A DNA stretch of 64,000 bases from Wolbachia endosymbiont of Armadillidium arcangelii (GCF_040207875.1 NZ_CP157942.1:682001-746000), one strand, 5' to 3'; shown: positions 28,619 through 38,145, counted from the stretch's first letter. The notes: generated from the letters alone by a model not told the origin. A program made the numbers and translations.

Positions 28619-28836
28619 TTAGTAATTTGTTGGTATAATTGCGTAGGAAGCACTTCTGCAGTTATGACCGATATCCCAATGGTGTCACAGTGCCCGTTGG
28701 TTAGCATGGTTTTGAAGGTGACGGTTAAACCATTGATGGAGTCTATTCAGACTACCTCGTTTAGGAGAGTGCCTTAATTTTACCGTCTCAAGCTGAAGCG
28801 CTTCTTCAATGATAAATTATATACTAAAGGTATAAA
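28619..28836 (+). ncRNA. Putative IS110 bridge RNA region
   Basis: A 218-bp non-coding left end precedes the IS110 transposase. TATAAT at 28634-28639 could be the -10 box of a promoter that is completed when the element circularises. Downstream are several inverted repeats, for example CATGGTTTT...AAACCATTG at about 28708-28738. IS110-group elements are known to encode a bridge RNA in this position; that this copy makes one is inferred. Confidence 0.45.
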
Positions 28837-30169
28837 ATGGCAAAAGTAAAAAATAAGTTGGAAGTAATGAACCCTAATGCGGCAGGAATAGACATTGGCT
28901 CATCTGTACATTATGTATGTGTTCCAGAAGGAAGAGATGAGCAACATATCCAAAAGTTTGGTTGTTTTACAGTGGATCTGCATAACTTAGCAAAATGGTT
29001 GAAGAAGTGTGAAATTAAAACGGTAGCTATGGAATCAACGGGAGTATATTGGATTCCTTTATTTCAAATACTTGAATCATATGGATTTGAAGTAAAATTA
29101 GTAAACGCGCGGCATATTAAAAATGTACCTGGTAGAAAATCTGATGTTCAAGATTGCCAGTGGTTGCAACAGTTACATAGCTATGGACTGCTCCAAGGAT
29201 CATTTAGACCAGATGATCAAATTTGCGTACTGCGTGGCTACGTCAGACAACGTAATAATCTAATCAGAAGCGCAAGTACACACACTCAACGCATGCAAAA
29301 GGCATTAATTCAGATGAACATTCAGTTACATAAGGCAATTAGTGATATTAACGGTGTAACAGGTATTAGGATTATTGAAGCGATAATTGAAGGTGAAAGA
29401 GATCCTGAAAAATTAGCTGAATTAAGGGATGGACGAATAAGAAATGATAAATCTACTATTGTAAAGGCATTAACCGGTGACTACAGAGAGGAACACTTGT
29501 TTACACTTAAGCAAGAATATGAAGCATATACTTTTTTCCAGGAACAAATAAAGGAATGTGATAGAAGCGTTGAAAGCTACTATAAAACATTTGAAACAAA
29601 ATCTGATGAGAGCAAATCAACAAGTAAAGCACAAGGCAAGCAAAAAAATGATCCAAACTTTAATTTGCATGAAGAATTATACCGGGTTATCGGGATAGAT
29701 TTTACTAGATCCAGGATTCAGTGTACTAAGTATACAGACCATAATCTCAGAGACTGGTATCAACCATAACAAATGGCCAACATTTTCGTCTTGGTTGGGG
29801 CTGAGTCCTGGTAATAAAATCACTGGAGAGAAAGTGTTTAGCACGAAAACTTGTAAAGTCGTAAATCGTGCTGCAAATGCCTTACGGCTTGCTGCACAAT
29901 GTGTATCAAAAAGTAATACTGCTCTTGGTTCACAATGCAGAAAGTGGAAAAAACGACTGGGAGCTCCAAAAGCGATCACTGCTATGGCAAGGAAATTAGC
30001 ATGTATCTTTTATAATATGCTAAAGTATGGACAAGAGTATGTCGAAAAAGGAATTGATTCTTACGAAAAACTTTATCAAAACAGGGTTATGAAAAATCTG
30101 AGTAAAAAAGCTTCTGAATTTGGCTATATCCTGGTAAAAAAAGATGAGTTAGTTCAAGGAGTTTCTTAG
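28837..30169 (+). pseudogene. IS110-family transposase with one frameshift
   Basis: The N-terminal frame (28837-29769) has the RuvC-like DEDD start G-I-D-I-G-S-S (Asp19) and A-M-E-S-T-G-V-Y-W. Near 29704 the frame shifts; the other frame continues D-P-G-F-S-V-L-S-I-Q-T-I-I-S-E-T-G and S-S-W-L-G-L-S-P-G-N-K through a stop at 30169. Restoring the frame gives about 443 aa, longer than the usual 330-400. Probably dead unless frameshifting occurs. A tandem duplication of about 22 bases (30149-30170 and 30187-30208) straddles its 3' end. Confidence 0.85.
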
Positions 30170-30210
30170 GAGAAAGGATCAGTTAATTGAAGGAGTTTAT
30201 TAGGAGAGTG

Positions 30211-30759
30211 ATGTACATGCTTAAGAAAAACGTGCCTAATTTGCTAACAATTTCTCGTGCGCTCGCAATACCGGCAATAATATTAAGCTTTTATATAGAA
30301 AGTAAGTATGCAAATCTAATAACAATATTGATCTTTATGTTTGCGTGCATTACAGATTTTTTTGATGGTTATTTAGCGCGTGCATGGAAAGTCCAATCGA
30401 ATTTTGGCAAGTTATTTGATCCAATTGCCGATAAGTTAGTAGTAGTTTCAACAATAATCATGCTAGTCTATAAGCAAAAGATAGATGATGTTACAATTAT
30501 ACCGTCAGTTATAATTGTTTGTAGGGAGATATTAGTTTCAGGTCTGCGGGAGTTTTTGATAGCTAAGAACGTTATCCTACCTGTGAGCAAAGCTGGGAAA
30601 ATTAAAACATTTTTGCAGATGGTTGCCGTAGTAGCGCTAATAATGAGTGATTATGAAGCAACTAAATATGTAGGTGTGATTTGTTTGTGGGTTGCGGCTA
30701 TTATGACTGTGTGGTCAGGTTATAATTACGTTCTAGTTGGCATCAAACAGATTGACTGA
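30211..30759 (+). CDS. pgsA: CDP-diacylglycerol-glycerol-3-phosphate 3-phosphatidyltransferase
   Basis: A polytopic membrane enzyme making phosphatidylglycerol phosphate. The CDP-alcohol phosphotransferase signature D-G-x2-A-R-x8-G-x3-D-x3-D is complete in D-F-F-D-G-Y-L-A-R ... G-K-L-F-D-P-I-A-D-K. Start candidates are ATG at 30211 or 30217, both after AGGAG at 30202-30206; a TTG at 30187 belongs to the duplicated sequence next to the IS110 copy and is unlikely. The IS110 element sits only 40 bases upstream, so its insertion must have left or supplied the promoter. Confidence 0.93.
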   Translation: MYMLKKNVPNLLTISRALAIPAIILSFYIESKYANLITILIFMFACITDFFDGYLARAWKVQSNFGKLFDPIADKLVVVSTIIMLVYKQKIDDVTIIPSVIIVCREILVSGLREFLIAKNVILPVSKAGKIKTFLQMVAVVALIMSDYEATKYVGVICLWVAAIMTVWSGYNYVLVGIKQID

Positions 30760-30791
30760 ATTGCTTAAAAGCAGTTAATAATTTCATAATA

Positions 30792-30820
30792 TTGACTGAG
30801 TAGTTAAAATCCTGTATAAT
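30792..30820 (+). promoter_or_regulatory. Near-consensus sigma70 promoter
   Basis: TTGACT at 30792-30797, a 17-base spacer, TATAAT at 30815-30820. It would start transcription about 22 bases before the ATG at 30849. Confidence 0.7.
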
Positions 30821-30848
30821 GTATTAGTTCATAAATTAGTCGATTCAT

Positions 30849-31829
30849 ATGACTATTATTACTGCAGATAGCCTTAATACTAAGCACTTCTCTAAAGGAT
30901 CAGGATTTGGAAAAGATGCTACAGTGGAGGATTTTTTTCGGGATTTTTGGTCAGGAATAGAAGAAGAAGTAGAAAGGAAAAAGAAACTTGAACAGGAGTT
31001 ATTAACACTCGAAGAAGAAAAAAAAAAGAAGAAGCTAGAACAAGAGTTATTAACGTTAAAAAAAAGAGAGCTACATAGAAAATATGTATCATTGGCAACA
31101 ATGGTTCCATTTGCATTATTTATGGCTATTGAACTGGAAAAAACATGTAGCGATCAGGTATTACTTGGCGTGATAAGTGGTGCGCTAAGCCACACTATAT
31201 TACCTTTCATGGTCCTATCTCTTATTTGTACGCTATATTTAATTTACAATAATAGGAAAATAGCACAAAAAGAACGAGAGTTGGAGAATATTGAAAGGGG
31301 AGAAAAAGAAAAGAGAGACTCTCCTTATACAATTGATGATTACTTTAACTATGCTGATGCTGCTTTAGTTACATTAGTTATTGTGGCCAGCATAGTAAGC
31401 GAAGCATTGGAACAAGGAATAATAGAAGACGTAGTTTTTTCAATTTCCAGTCTATTTTACTTTGTGGCGAGTGCTACTCTCTGCTATTGTGAGTACAAGA
31501 AAAGTAAAAAACATGAGGTAGAAAAAGAGCAAGGCTTTGATGATAGGTCTGAAAAAAAGACAAGCAATATGTCTGCGGCTAAGTTAATTTTTGCTGGTTC
31601 TTCTTTATTACTAGTAAGGAAGATAATGTTAGTAGCATTAGCATCATCTGCTGTTGGACCTGCTTTAGGTCTAGTAGGTATTGCTCTTTTGATGGCAGGA
31701 AGTGGATTGATCATACATTCTTATAGTAGAAAGCTAGAGGACGTAGAAGTGAGTGGAAAAGGTGTTTCAACAGGTGCTGGTGCGGGTAATGTAAGGAATG
31801 GTGGCCAAGAGCCGCTTTTTGCTCGATGA
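30849..31829 (+). CDS. Hypothetical polytopic membrane protein, 326 aa
   Basis: No family is recognised. The N-terminal 80 residues contain a short tandem repeat (K-L-E-Q-E-L-L-T-L at two places, about residues 46 and 61) in a Lys/Glu-rich coiled coil. Hydrophobic segments follow at about 80-95, 103-133, 172-215 and 250-292, separated by a second charged coiled stretch near 138-155. The tail is Gly-rich. It is driven by a strong-looking promoter at 30792. Probably lineage-specific. Confidence 0.6.
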   Translation: MTIITADSLNTKHFSKGSGFGKDATVEDFFRDFWSGIEEEVERKKKLEQELLTLEEEKKKKKLEQELLTLKKRELHRKYVSLATMVPFALFMAIELEKTCSDQVLLGVISGALSHTILPFMVLSLICTLYLIYNNRKIAQKERELENIERGEKEKRDSPYTIDDYFNYADAALVTLVIVASIVSEALEQGIIEDVVFSISSLFYFVASATLCYCEYKKSKKHEVEKEQGFDDRSEKKTSNMSAAKLIFAGSSLLLVRKIMLVALASSAVGPALGLVGIALLMAGSGLIIHSYSRKLEDVEVSGKGVSTGAGAGNVRNGGQEPLFAR

Positions 31830-31897
31830 TAATTTCAAAAATTTGTTTATTTAGATAATATTTAGTCTATACTTTACTTTGATTGAAAAAAAATCTT

Positions 31898-32584
31898 ATG
31901 TATAAGACTTTAACCATATGCTTTTTTCTTCTAATTTCCCCCTTTACGCAGTCGTATGCGAATGATCTTGAACACACTGAGGCCGAACTATACGAGGAAG
32001 CAGTTAGGCTTTTTGACGAGAAAAAATATAAGCAAGCTATTAGAGCATTTCAAAAGATAGAGGATTTGTATCCTTTGTCTTATTGGGCAATGAAAGCAAA
32101 ATTATTGTCTGGAGTTTCTCACTATAATATGGGTAACTACAGCAGTGCTGGAAGTGATATGGATGATTATATATACACTTATTCAAATGGTGAAGATTTA
32201 CCATATATATATTACTTAAGAGTATTATCTTATTACATGCAAATTAACAAAGTGCAGCTTGGGCAACAAATTGCATATAAAACCTTAGAGCTAGCTACTG
32301 AGTACATTAACCTTTTCCCAGATAGCGAGTATATAGACGAGATCAAAGAAAAAGCAAAATTAATCACAGAACATATATCAAAAAAAGAGTATTCTATTGG
32401 TGGATTTTATTTAAGGCGTGGTGAATATTTAGCGGCAATTAAACGTTTTCAAAATATGGTAAGCGATAAAGATTCTCAATATTTTCCTAGAATTATTAAC
32501 CATTTAATCTCGGCTTACTTAGCTCTTGGCCTTGACTTAGAAGCTGAGCAGTATAAAAGTATGTTAGCAGAAGGTCTGAATTAG
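31898..32584 (+). CDS. bamD: Outer membrane assembly factor BamD-like
   Basis: The ATG at 31898 (MYKTLTICFFLLIS) is preferred to a TTG at 31883. The product, 228 aa, has a signal peptide, then TPR-like helix pairs: L-Y-E-E-A-V-R-L-F-D-E-K-K-Y-K-Q-A-I, and so on. BamD is a periplasmic part of the BAM complex that inserts outer membrane proteins. No lipobox Cys is visible after the signal peptide (S-Y-A-N-D), unusual because BamD is normally a lipoprotein. Confidence 0.85.
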   Translation: MYKTLTICFFLLISPFTQSYANDLEHTEAELYEEAVRLFDEKKYKQAIRAFQKIEDLYPLSYWAMKAKLLSGVSHYNMGNYSSAGSDMDDYIYTYSNGEDLPYIYYLRVLSYYMQINKVQLGQQIAYKTLELATEYINLFPDSEYIDEIKEKAKLITEHISKKEYSIGGFYLRRGEYLAAIKRFQNMVSDKDSQYFPRIINHLISAYLALGLDLEAEQYKSMLAEGLN

Positions 32585-32591
32585 TTTTCTT

Positions 32592-33323
32592 ATGGCTGGT
32601 CATTCACAATTTTCAAATATAAAACACCGGAAAGGCGCTCAGGATGCAAAGCGCTCTCAAAAATTTACAAAGCTCATTAGAGAAATAACAGTTGCTGCAA
32701 AACAAGGGCTGCCTGATTCTGCACGTCTTCGCTCTGCTATATTTGCTGCGCGTAAGGAAAATCTACCAAAAGATAAAATAGAAACAGCAATAAAAAATGC
32801 AACTGGTAACGTTGCTGGAGAAAATTATGAAGAAATACAATATGAAGGCTGCGGACCTTATGGTACTGCACTTATTGTTCATGCCCTAACAAATAACCGC
32901 AACCGAACTGCTTCTGAGATACGTTATATCTTTTCTCGCAAGGGCGGTAATTTGGGGGAAACAGGAGGTGTAAGTTACCTTTTCGATCATGTAGGCTTGA
33001 TTATCTATAAAGCAGAGGGTATGAATTTTGAAGATTTATTTAACTTTGGAATTGAATCAGAAGTATTGAATATTGAGGAGAATAACTCAGAAGGATTGTA
33101 TATTATAACTTGTGAAGTAAAAGAATTTGGTAGAGTGCGTGATGCTTTCTATACAAAATTTGGAGAACCAGAACTTGCTCGTCTTTCATGGCAGCCAAAA
33201 GATCTGATTAAAGTTAGCGATAAAGAATTAATTGATAAATTATCTGCATTAGTTGAAGAATTAGAAGATAATGACGATGTGCAGTATGTGGAAGGTAATT
33301 TTATTTTTGCTGATGAACTATGA
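32592..33323 (+). CDS. yebC: YebC/PmpR family (TACO1-like) protein
   Basis: A 243-aa protein with the family start A-G-H-S-Q-F-S-N-I-K-H-R-K-G-A-Q-D and three-domain length. Members act as transcriptional regulators or as ribosome-associated factors easing translation of proline stretches. The stop overlaps the next ATG (ATGA), so the M23 peptidase is translationally coupled. Confidence 0.95.
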   Translation: MAGHSQFSNIKHRKGAQDAKRSQKFTKLIREITVAAKQGLPDSARLRSAIFAARKENLPKDKIETAIKNATGNVAGENYEEIQYEGCGPYGTALIVHALTNNRNRTASEIRYIFSRKGGNLGETGGVSYLFDHVGLIIYKAEGMNFEDLFNFGIESEVLNIEENNSEGLYIITCEVKEFGRVRDAFYTKFGEPELARLSWQPKDLIKVSDKELIDKLSALVEELEDNDDVQYVEGNFIFADEL

Positions 33324-34510
33324 GGCTGGTAATACTTCTGCTGCTTTGTATTTTACCAGCATATGCTACTGAAACATCTGCACAGCGTGTAGGGTGTCAT
33401 CCCAGTGCCCAGACACTGGGATCCAGAAAAATTCAAGCACACTATGCAGCATTGTCAGTCAAAGAGCTGGATTCCAGTGTCAAGCACTGGAATGACACCA
33501 CCCGCAAATTGCAATGTTCGTGCAGTTGTATGCCCAGACACTGGAATTCAATTACAAATGGACACACCAAGAGATTGTATAATAAAAACTGGATTCCAGT
33601 GTCAAGCACTGGAATGACAGAAAGCAACCTAAACCACTTTCCAGCGTTACTTCAGCACGGGATCAGGAAAAAAAAAGCTGCTTTGATGACAGAAAGTGAT
33701 GAAAAGTTGTTATTCATATCCAGTGACATAAAATCCTCTTTTTTTGACACAGAAGGTTTGGCGCCAAATACAGTGATGAGATTAATCGACATATATAAAG
33801 GTTATGGTATAGATTTTAAAAAAGACATTGTGCCAAAAAGTAAGTTGGAGGTTCTTTTTGAGAAATCGCTCGGTAATCAGAAAGCTGAAGAAAAAATTTT
33901 ATATACTTCACTGATAACAGATAAAAAGGCCATTAGCTTGTATCATTATGAATCACAGAGCGGCAAAGGGGGGTACTTTAATAAAGAGGGGATAAGCTTA
34001 ACAAGTAGCGAAATTTTCGTAAGTCCTTTAAACGGAGATTATCGTATATCTTCGAAATTTGGTAATAGAAAGCATCCTATTCGCGGTAAAGTTGTTTTTC
34101 ATAAAGGAGTAGATTATGCAGCTAAACTTGGCACTCCTATACATGCTGCTGCAGAGGGTATAATAGAATATATAGGAAATAACGGAGGTTACGGCAAGTA
34201 TATTAAAGTAAAACATGAAAATGGGTATTCAACCTGTTACGCGCATATAAGTAAATTTAGTAGTGATATAAAGTTAGGCTCTAAAATAAAGCAGGGTCAG
34301 GTTATAGCTTATGTTGGCAGCACTGGTGTTGCAACAGGACCTCATTTACATTATGAAGTTATGTATAATGGTAAGCACATTGATCCGCTTACAATAGCTC
34401 ATAGAACTGAGATAAAGTTGCCTGATCGTGAATTAAGAGAGTTTAAATTATTTGTAAGTAAGGTAGATAAAATAATCAGCAGAGAGGGTGCGAGTGAAAA
34501 AGAAATCTGA
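33320..34510 (+). CDS. M23-family peptidase with in-frame palindromic repeats
   Basis: A 396-aa secreted protein: signal peptide (about residues 1-16), then a repeat-derived stretch at about residues 25-103, then a C-terminal LytM domain. The zinc ligands are visible in H-K-G-V-D (around residue 262) and H-L-H (around 341). Such enzymes cut peptidoglycan cross-bridges or, when inactive, activate amidases; here the catalytic residues are present. The repeat DNA (33392-33618) keeps the frame open, much like Rickettsia palindromic elements inside proteins. The 3' end overlaps the SPFH gene. Confidence 0.88.
   Translation: MRLVILLLLCILPAYATETSAQRVGCHPSAQTLGSRKIQAHYAALSVKELDSSVKHWNDTTRKLQCSCSCMPRHWNSITNGHTKRLYNKNWIPVSSTGMTESNLNHFPALLQHGIRKKKAALMTESDEKLLFISSDIKSSFFDTEGLAPNTVMRLIDIYKGYGIDFKKDIVPKSKLEVLFEKSLGNQKAEEKILYTSLITDKKAISLYHYESQSGKGGYFNKEGISLTSSEIFVSPLNGDYRISSKFGNRKHPIRGKVVFHKGVDYAAKLGTPIHAAAEGIIEYIGNNGGYGKYIKVKHENGYSTCYAHISKFSSDIKLGSKIKQGQVIAYVGSTGVATGPHLHYEVMYNGKHIDPLTIAHRTEIKLPDRELREFKLFVSKVDKIISREGASEKEI
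33392..33620. repeat. Palindromic repeats inside the M23 peptidase gene
   Basis: Two units with CCAGTG...CACTGG palindromes (33392-33425 with 33469-33498, and 33535-33555 with 33592-33620) plus the CGTGCAGTTGT motif. The same units are intergenic at five other sites in the window. Their total length leaves the reading frame open. Confidence 0.85.
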
Positions 34511-35357
34511 TGAAAACAGTACAGATAAAAATACGATAAATGATAGAAATTTAAAGGCTTTTCCTGTACTAATAGCGCTAGGATTAGTTTTATTGGTACT
34601 TTTTGTAGCGTATGACAGTACAATTGCGCTTGGGGTTACTGCTGTTTCAATATTGGCTTTTTCTCAAGGATTTTTCATTAATGATCCTAATGAAGCAAGA
34701 GTGATAGAGTTTTTTGGTCATTATATCGGAACTTATTTTAAATCTGGAATATGTGTAACGCTTCCCTTTTCAAACAAACATGTTGTTTCTCTGAAATTTC
34801 AGAATATCAATACAGAAAAAATAAAAGTGAATGATGCAAATGGGAGCCCAATAGAAATATCAGTAGTGATTGTTTGGAGAGTTAGCAGTCCTGCAAAGGC
34901 ATATTATAATGTTAATAATTATCATGAATTCGTTTTTGTGCAAAGTGACTCAGTAATTAGAGAATTGGCAAGCAATTATCCTTATGACAGCGAAAGCGAT
35001 GAGGAATCTTTGCGTAAAAATTCTGATAAAATTTCGAATGAATTGCGGTCAATGCTACAACAAAGATTGAATATTGCTGGAATTGAAATTGCAGAAGCGA
35101 GAATATCGCATTTGGCGTATTCATCTGAGATTGCACAAGCAATGCTGAGGCGTCAACAAGCACATGCCATCACCTCTGCAAGAAAGCATATAGTGCAAAA
35201 TGCAATAGGAATTATCGAAGAAGTAATAGCCCATTTTGAAAAAAATAAAAGCTTACAATTGGATGGAAAACAAAAGGTTCAATTGATAAACAATTTGCTA
35301 GTTGCTCTGATCTCTGAGCAGGATGCACAGCCGACTATTAGTTTGGATAATAATTAG
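34494..35357 (+). CDS. SPFH/Band 7 domain membrane protein
   Basis: The GTG at 34494 (MKKKSDENS) is preferred, with GAGG six bases upstream; a GTG at 34488 is possible. Two hydrophobic segments (about residues 22-40 and 43-58) are followed by an SPFH domain: N-D-P-N-E-A-R-V-I-E-F-F-G-x-Y, then V-S-L-K-F-Q-N-I-N-T-E-K-I-K-V-N-D-A-N-G-S-P. SPFH proteins form membrane-microdomain scaffolds and often control proteases. It overlaps the M23 gene, suggesting a shared envelope role. Confidence 0.85.
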   Translation: MKKKSDENSTDKNTINDRNLKAFPVLIALGLVLLVLFVAYDSTIALGVTAVSILAFSQGFFINDPNEARVIEFFGHYIGTYFKSGICVTLPFSNKHVVSLKFQNINTEKIKVNDANGSPIEISVVIVWRVSSPAKAYYNVNNYHEFVFVQSDSVIRELASNYPYDSESDEESLRKNSDKISNELRSMLQQRLNIAGIEIAEARISHLAYSSEIAQAMLRRQQAHAITSARKHIVQNAIGIIEEVIAHFEKNKSLQLDGKQKVQLINNLLVALISEQDAQPTISLDNN

Positions 35358-35478
35358 CTTAGGTATACTTTTAATTCTTTTTGATTTAAGCTATATAATT
35401 ATTATAGTTTAGTAATAGTTTAAAGACATTCAATATTATCAACATTTTAAATTTAATATATTAATAAAAGGAGGGTGT

Positions 35479-35756
35479 ATGTATATAAGCATAGGAAAGT
35501 GCTTCGGTTTCATTGCATTAATTTCGTCTCTAGTTGGATTATTACCTCAAGTGTATAAATCATATATTACTAAACTTACTCGTGATATATCGATGCTGAT
35601 AATTTTGTTATTTGTTCATCTTCTTGGCTTATCTATGGTCTCTATGAGGGGTTAACTTTTATTGTGCTTAGCAATATTGCTGGGCTAATAATTAACTTAA
35701 CATTAATCATACAAAAATGTTATTATGATGCAAAATCTGCATCATCTACATTGTAG
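35479..35756 (+). pseudogene. SemiSWEET/PQ-loop sugar transporter, frameshifted
   Basis: AGGAGG precedes the ATG at 35479. The frame has L-V-G-L-L-P-Q-V-Y-K-S-Y (the PQ-loop) and T-R-D-I-S-M and stops at 35655. The other frame continues S-W-L-I-Y-G-L-Y-E-G-L-T-F-I-V-L-S-N-I-A-G-L to 35756. Together they give a three-helix protein of about 92 aa typical of bacterial SemiSWEETs, broken by one indel near 35620. Confidence 0.8.
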
Positions 35757-36147
35757 CATAAAACAACAGTATCGTTAGTGATAGCAATAGAAGCAGTAAA
35801 TGATGCTGGTGTGCATTGAGTTAAGACATTAAGTAAAAAAAGCAGAAAAACCGTGTTAACACTAATCTAAAAACTACAGGCGCCTGTTATTAGCTAAAGT
35901 AAAGGTCAAATATCTGGAATTCTAGGCATAAAATCCTCCTGTGTAAAAAAGATTCAGAGTACACATACAACAGATATCGCTGAAGTTTTTACTGAAAAAT
36001 TGGTTGAAAGGTCTGCAGACCGAGATAGATTTTGAGCTCTCTAAATATCTCCACTATCATTATAATGGCATCTTGAGTATGCGGAAGCAATTTTTTCATT
36101 AAAATAAAAAATTTTATTCTACAGCTAATAAAAATTAAGATATTCTT
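35757..36147. other. Gene-free stretch
   Basis: No frame, RNA gene or repeat was recognised here. It lies between the broken SemiSWEET gene and the convergent 36148 gene. Confidence 0.5.
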
Positions 36148-36873
36148 TTATATGATATCATCGGAATTCTCTTGATAGTTTGCTAGCTCCTCTCCTCCTG
36201 AGTTACTCAGTTGTTCTAACACAGTTGGTGGTTCATCAGATCCAAACAACCATGAAAAAAAGCCACCAAAAAATGATCCTATTAAAGAAAAAGGTTTCAT
36301 AAGTATACTAAACAAATTACCAAAAAAAGAGCTCGGCTGTTCTTCTGTTTGTGTAGGGGCAACAGGATTTACACCTTTGTCTTGTGCACCAGCTTCTTTG
36401 TTATTATCTGAATCTTGTCCTGTAATGTCTCGTTTCTCTCTTTCATTTCCTACGTCTTTCATGAGCTGTTCATAAGCGTATTTCCAAGTAAGATGGGGTA
36501 TCTTCTGGTCCGAATTTAATGAAGAGTCTGTTTCGCTAAACCTATAAACTATTATTTTATCTCCAAATTCTCCTTTAATAATATGATCTTTTTCTTCATT
36601 AAACAAATTACCACACTCATTATAGTTAATTTCATCATTAAAAACATAGACTTTTAAGCTTAATTTTGCCAGTTCTTCAGGAACAAATGATCTAGGGAAT
36701 TCTTCTTCCAGTATACTAACTACTTCATTTCGAATCTGAGTTATCTCATTCGTTTTTAGGTTATTGTGTCTAACCTGTATACTATCTCTGGAATCAATAG
36801 ATATCTCAAAGTAGGAAGGTAACCTCTCTTTTGTTAATAATTCAGCATCTGTATCTCTGTTTGAATCACTCAT
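36148..36873 (-). CDS. Hypothetical 241-aa protein with C-terminal amphipathic segment
   Basis: GGAGGTG before the ATG at 36873 supports the start. Residues 1-140 are a charged soluble region; 141-178 are Gly, Asn and Gln-rich linker. Residues about 182-210 are aromatic and hydrophobic (F-F-G-N-L-F-S-I-L-M-K-P-F-S-L-I-G-S-F-F), a possible membrane-associating helix. The tail is acidic. No family is recognised. Confidence 0.6.
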   Translation of the reverse strand: MSDSNRDTDAELLTKERLPSYFEISIDSRDSIQVRHNNLKTNEITQIRNEVVSILEEEFPRSFVPEELAKLSLKVYVFNDEINYNECGNLFNEEKDHIIKGEFGDKIIVYRFSETDSSLNSDQKIPHLTWKYAYEQLMKDVGNEREKRDITGQDSDNNKEAGAQDKGVNPVAPTQTEEQPSSFFGNLFSILMKPFSLIGSFFGGFFSWLFGSDEPPTVLEQLSNSGGEELANYQENSDDII

Positions 36874-36951
36874 CCCACACCTCCATGTAAAATTACATTA
36901 TCACAGCAAAATCGTTAATAATTTATGAGCTCTGGGTTATAAAAATAATGG

Positions 36952-38145
36952 TTATTCTCCGTGTTTCTCAGTATATTTGAGTAAACTATATATAAGAATT
37001 GCTATTATAGAACATGCAACTGTTAACAGTAGATTCGGTAAAATACCATAACGAAAAAATTTCCCTACTATATATATTCCAATAGCTCCAAACATCATAT
37101 TGCAGAATGAGAGGACTGCACTACCAAGACCTATACCTTTGATTGTTTCTAAAGCAGAAGTTACGTTATTGCTGATTACAAGTGCAAGCCCGATATTGCT
37201 TGGAATCCAAATAATTTGAAGAATAAGTATGCTCAATTTGTTTATGAGATAAAAATATATCAACAAACCATCGGATATTATCGGTAATACCAAACCTATG
37301 ATTAGCATCTTGCTCACTCCTATTTTTGGTACATACCTTCTATTGATTAAAGTGCCAATTATGTAAAATATAACTATAATTGATATGAGATAGCCAAAAT
37401 ATTGTACTTCAACGCCTATTGATTCAAATATGAACGGGTAATTAGCAATGTACGCCCAAAGCCACATAAAAGTCAATCCATGAATGGCTGAAAACCCAAG
37501 GAAACGATAATTCTTGAACATTGACATATACTGCTTGAAGATATTGATGGCTATGTTGGTTTGGTTTTTACTTACAGTGAGCGTTTCTTGCAGCTTCAAG
37601 TAAATAAAAATGAGCATAACAATTGCTGCAATTGATATGATAAGAAACAAAAATTTCCAACTATAACCATGTGAAATTATATAACTGCCTATCACTGGAG
37701 CTATTCCAGGTGAAAGTGCTACTACCATATTTAACTTTGAGATTACTCTTGAGTATTCACTACCTGAGTACATATCCCTGATTGCTGCATATCCGACAAC
37801 GCCTGCAACACCAGCTCCTGCTCCTTGTATAAAACGGATTAATATTAAAAGTATAATATTATCAGCTACGCAACACATGATACTTGCCAAAGTAAAAATT
37901 GCCATACCAATCAGCATTATTAGGCGCCTACCGTAATAGTCTGACAGTGGGCCATAAATTAATCCAGATATTGCAAATCCTACTAAATTTAAACTGATTG
38001 TAAGCTGCGCTATATTACCTTCCACCTTAAAATAATTGGCAATACTTGGCAATGCAACTGAGTATAGGTCCGTTGCCATATCGACAATTGCTACAGACAA
38101 TATCATAATAAGAGAGATGATATTTTGTGAAAAAGCTGTCAACAC
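36952..38145 (-). CDS. Bcr/CflA-type MFS transporter
   Basis: A 397-aa major facilitator with twelve probable helices. The MFS loop motif is G-P-L-S-D-Y-Y-G-R-R (about residues 64-73), and R-F-I-Q-G-A-G-A-G follows near residue 110. The N-terminal S-V-A-I-V-D-M-A-T-D-L-Y-S-V-A-L-P is typical of the Bcr/CflA drug-resistance subfamily. The natural substrate is unknown. The start is GTG at 38145 (or TTG at 38142); there is no strong ribosome-binding site. Confidence 0.9.
   Translation of the reverse strand: MLTAFSQNIISLIMILSVAIVDMATDLYSVALPSIANYFKVEGNIAQLTISLNLVGFAISGLIYGPLSDYYGRRLIMLIGMAIFTLASIMCCVADNIILLILIRFIQGAGAGVAGVVGYAAIRDMYSGSEYSRVISKLNMVVALSPGIAPVIGSYIISHGYSWKFLFLIISIAAIVMLIFIYLKLQETLTVSKNQTNIAINIFKQYMSMFKNYRFLGFSAIHGLTFMWLWAYIANYPFIFESIGVEVQYFGYLISIIVIFYIIGTLINRRYVPKIGVSKMLIIGLVLPIISDGLLIYFYLINKLSILILQIIWIPSNIGLALVISNNVTSALETIKGIGLGSAVLSFCNMMFGAIGIYIVGKFFRYGILPNLLLTVACSIIAILIYSLLKYTEKHGE

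Noticed and set aside
33405..33617. 70-codon plus-strand frame in a second phase
   Set aside because: Repeat-derived alternative frame inside the M23 peptidase gene.
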